The notes under the pieces were generated by a model. That model was given only the letters and a program-made list of their open reading frames with translations, did no database searches and was not told where the DNA came from. The position numbers were made by a program, and so were the translations under genes. Shown piece by piece: positions 62,361 to 64,000 of a stretch of 64,000 nucleotides of DNA; position 1 is the stretch's first letter; each line of letters begins with the position of its first letter. Origin of the DNA: Clostridiales bacterium (GTDB lineage Bacteria; Bacillota; Clostridia; Saccharofermentanales; Saccharofermentanaceae); contig JAGAAI010000044.1 in the NCBI GenBank assembly GCA_017615325.1, forward strand, positions 1 to 64,000. Reading direction: 5' to 3'.

Positions 62361-63842
62361 TTATCCTATGTTTTCGATAAATGCCTTGTAACCAAGATAG
62401 AGGAAATAAAGATCGATCTTGGAGATTACTTCGATAGGTGCATGCATAGACCATACGGGGATGCCAAGGTCAACTACATCCATGCCCATCTTTGCCATAT
62501 AGCAGGAGATGGTTCCGCCGCCGCCTGCATCGATCTTACCGAGCTCACCTGTCTGCCAGGGGATCGAATTATCTTTGAAGATCTTGGTGATCTGGGATAC
62601 GAACTCACCCGTTGCTTCGTTGGTGCCTGACTTTCCTCTTGCACCCGTGTACTTCTCGATCTTAAGACCGTGAGACAGGAATGCCGTATTGTTCTTCTCG
62701 AAAACAGAAGCATACTTGGGATCAAACCCGGTTGTAACATCTGTCGAGAGCATCTTTGTATTCTCCAGAGCCTTACGGTATGTGAGCATATTGAACTTAT
62801 CTATGCCGCCAAGGTTCTTGGCAAGAAGTTCCATGAGGAAGTTCTCATAGATAACAGACTGGGCACCGGAGTTGGAATAAGATCCGATCTCCTCCTTATC
62901 AGTGAGGAAAGCAACACATGTACGGTCAGGTCTGTCCATTGCAAGAACAGCCATCAGCGCGGGATATGCGCAGCACTTATCGTCGTGTCCGTATGCAGCT
63001 ATATATGCGCGGTCAAGGCCCAGGTCTCTTGCCTTAGCAGCAGGAACGATCTCGAGCTCACCTGATACGAAGTCTTTCTCCACGATACCGTACTCATCGT
63101 AAAGGTACTTAAGGATTGCAGCCTTATAGGGCTCCTTGATCTTGTCATCGTCCTTGCCCTTAAGAGGGATACCGCCGATAACGATATTGAGGTCCTCTGC
63201 AGGAATGAATTCCTCAGCATTCTGCTTCATCTGCTCACGGCCAAGATGAGGCAGGAGATCCGTGATATAGAATACGGGATCCGTGTCCTTCTCACCGATC
63301 GTGATGTCGATCTCTTTGCCGTCAACAGTATAGATAGTTCCGTGAAGCGCGAGAGGGATCGTTGTCCACTGATACTTCTTGATGCCGCCATAGTAGTGGG
63401 TCTTGAAGTAAACAGTCTCGGCATCTTCAAAAACGGGATTAGGCTTAAGATCGAGTCTGGGCGAATCAATGTGTGCTCCGAGGATGTTGAAGCCTTCGCT
63501 TACGGGCTTCTTGCCGATAACGGCACATACGAAGCCTCTGTCCTTAACAGATGCATAGACCTTGTCACCGGCCTTGAGTTTGCTTACAGTAGCGATATCC
63601 TTGAAGCCTAATGACTCGCATGCTTCCTTAGCAGTCTTAACGAACTCTCTTTCTGTCTTGGAGATATCGATAAAGGCCTTATAATCCTCGGCGAAGTTCA
63701 TTGCAGCTTCGATATCATCCATGGATGAAGTCATGTAAAGATTGGGAAATTCTGCTACTGGATCTACCTTCTTAGCAGACTTGGTTGTTTTTGTTGTCTT
63801 TGAGACTTTAGCCTTTGCGGCTGTCTTCTTTTTTGCAGGCAT
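62361..63842 (-). CDS. M18 aminopeptidase with lysine-rich N-terminal tail
   Basis: 493 residues. Residues ~1-28 are MPAKKKTAAKAKVSKTTKTT-type, like a histone H1 tail. From ~30 the M18 (aspartyl aminopeptidase-like) enzyme follows: GAHIDSPRLDLK (metal His and Asp), AYGHDDKCCAYPALMA, DKEEIGSYSNSGAQS (catalytic Glu), and SHGLKIEKYTGARGKSGTNEA near the end. It releases N-terminal residues from peptides. GGAGG before ATG 63842 fixes the start. A nested palindrome lies further upstream. Confidence 0.9.
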   Translation of the reverse strand: MPAKKKTAAKAKVSKTTKTTKSAKKVDPVAEFPNLYMTSSMDDIEAAMNFAEDYKAFIDISKTEREFVKTAKEACESLGFKDIATVSKLKAGDKVYASVKDRGFVCAVIGKKPVSEGFNILGAHIDSPRLDLKPNPVFEDAETVYFKTHYYGGIKKYQWTTIPLALHGTIYTVDGKEIDITIGEKDTDPVFYITDLLPHLGREQMKQNAEEFIPAEDLNIVIGGIPLKGKDDDKIKEPYKAAILKYLYDEYGIVEKDFVSGELEIVPAAKARDLGLDRAYIAAYGHDDKCCAYPALMAVLAMDRPDRTCVAFLTDKEEIGSYSNSGAQSVIYENFLMELLAKNLGGIDKFNMLTYRKALENTKMLSTDVTTGFDPKYASVFEKNNTAFLSHGLKIEKYTGARGKSGTNEATGEFVSQITKIFKDNSIPWQTGELGKIDAGGGGTISCYMAKMGMDVVDLGIPVWSMHAPIEVISKIDLYFLYLGYKAFIENIG

Positions 63843-63861
63843 GATAATAACCTCCGTGAAT

Positions 63862-63870
63862 CTATTTATC
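63862..63870 (-). promoter_or_regulatory. Likely -10 of the M18 aminopeptidase gene
   Basis: The minus strand reads GG-TATGAT-ATTAGC with a TG one base before, an extended -10 about 30 bases before the ATG. Coordinates are approximate. No clear -35. Confidence 0.4.
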
Positions 63871-63932
63871 CGCTAATATCATACCATTATTTTAGAATAT
63901 TATAATTATATGTTGGTCAGGCTTAATCAAAT

Positions 63933-63994
63933 GTTGCCTGTAAAGTGCGTTTTTTGTTGCCTGTTTAGGCAACTTTTATGCCGGTTACAGGCAT
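63933..63994. repeat. Nested palindromic element upstream of the M18 gene
   Basis: TGCCTGTAA (63935-63943) pairs with TTACAGGCA (63985-63993), nine perfect pairs. Inside is the hairpin GTTGCCT-GTTT-AGGCAAC (63956-63973), and ATGCC/GGCAT (63978-63994) offers an alternative. The unit GTTGCCTGT occurs twice directly. The element may continue beyond the window. Confidence 0.65.
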
Positions 63995-64000
63995 CTTTTA

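Overview
The window reads as a chromosomal stretch of a low-GC Gram-positive anaerobe of class Clostridia, probably a gut or rumen lineage. The evidence is the Asp23/AmaP/DUF2273 set, an RNase Y-YmdB pair, a T-box in front of leuA, LytR-CpsA-Psr and SLH surface proteins, strong GGAGG ribosome sites, and many small proteins typical of Clostridia. I cannot name the genus. No rRNA, insertion sequence, prophage or CRISPR array is visible. Almost all genes are housekeeping genes, tightly packed, often with 4-base ATGA overlaps, and mostly on the minus strand.

Layout. 1-2.8 kb: end of a PEP-utilising enzyme, a membrane protein, a 57-residue cysteine protein, and tRNA-Leu(CAG). 2.8-5.2 kb: a nuclease-helicase of the DinG/XPD type. 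5.2-14.5 kb (minus): ribosome, RNA and envelope genes recO, a fused ybeY-era, pgpH, phoH, rluD, lspA, ymdB and rny. 14.7-25.7 kb: an RluA-type synthase, then (minus) recN, argR, nadK, dxs, ispA, xseB, xseA, nusB, DUF2273, amaP, asp23-like, efp and a YqeG phosphatase. 25.8-29.1 kb: aspartate kinase and a leucine-rich-repeat/SLH surface protein. 29.2-33.9 kb (minus): an operon of an LCP protein, a membrane protein with an apparently dead PP2C domain, DUF1858, a TetR regulator and a cyclophilin lipoprotein. 34.1-37.9 kb: DUF3048 lipoprotein, a branched palindromic element, gdhA and a small membrane protein. 38-39.3 kb: lexA opposite an HTH protein with a LexA-type operator between them. 39.4-46.4 kb (minus): miaB-mutS-mutL-miaA. 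46.5-50.9 kb: a D,D-carboxypeptidase, a lipoprotein and leuA with its T-box. 50.9-64 kb (minus): two further SLH proteins, murD, a heterodimeric ABC exporter, an amidohydrolase, cardiolipin synthase and an M18 aminopeptidase.

Themes. DNA repair and replication (helicase, recO, recN, xseAB, lexA, mutSL) and ribosome/tRNA maturation (ybeY-era, rluD, miaA, miaB, rny) dominate, with cell-envelope genes between them. I found no clear anti-phage system or biosynthetic cluster. The least ordinary items are: the YbeY-Era fusion; the transmembrane pseudophosphatase beside the LCP gene; a 19-bp motif placed identically upstream of the promoters of two SLH genes; two nested-palindrome intergenic elements (35.5 kb and 63.95 kb); two genes whose -10 box sits so close to the start codon that their mRNAs look leaderless; and a histone-like lysine-rich tail on the M18 aminopeptidase.
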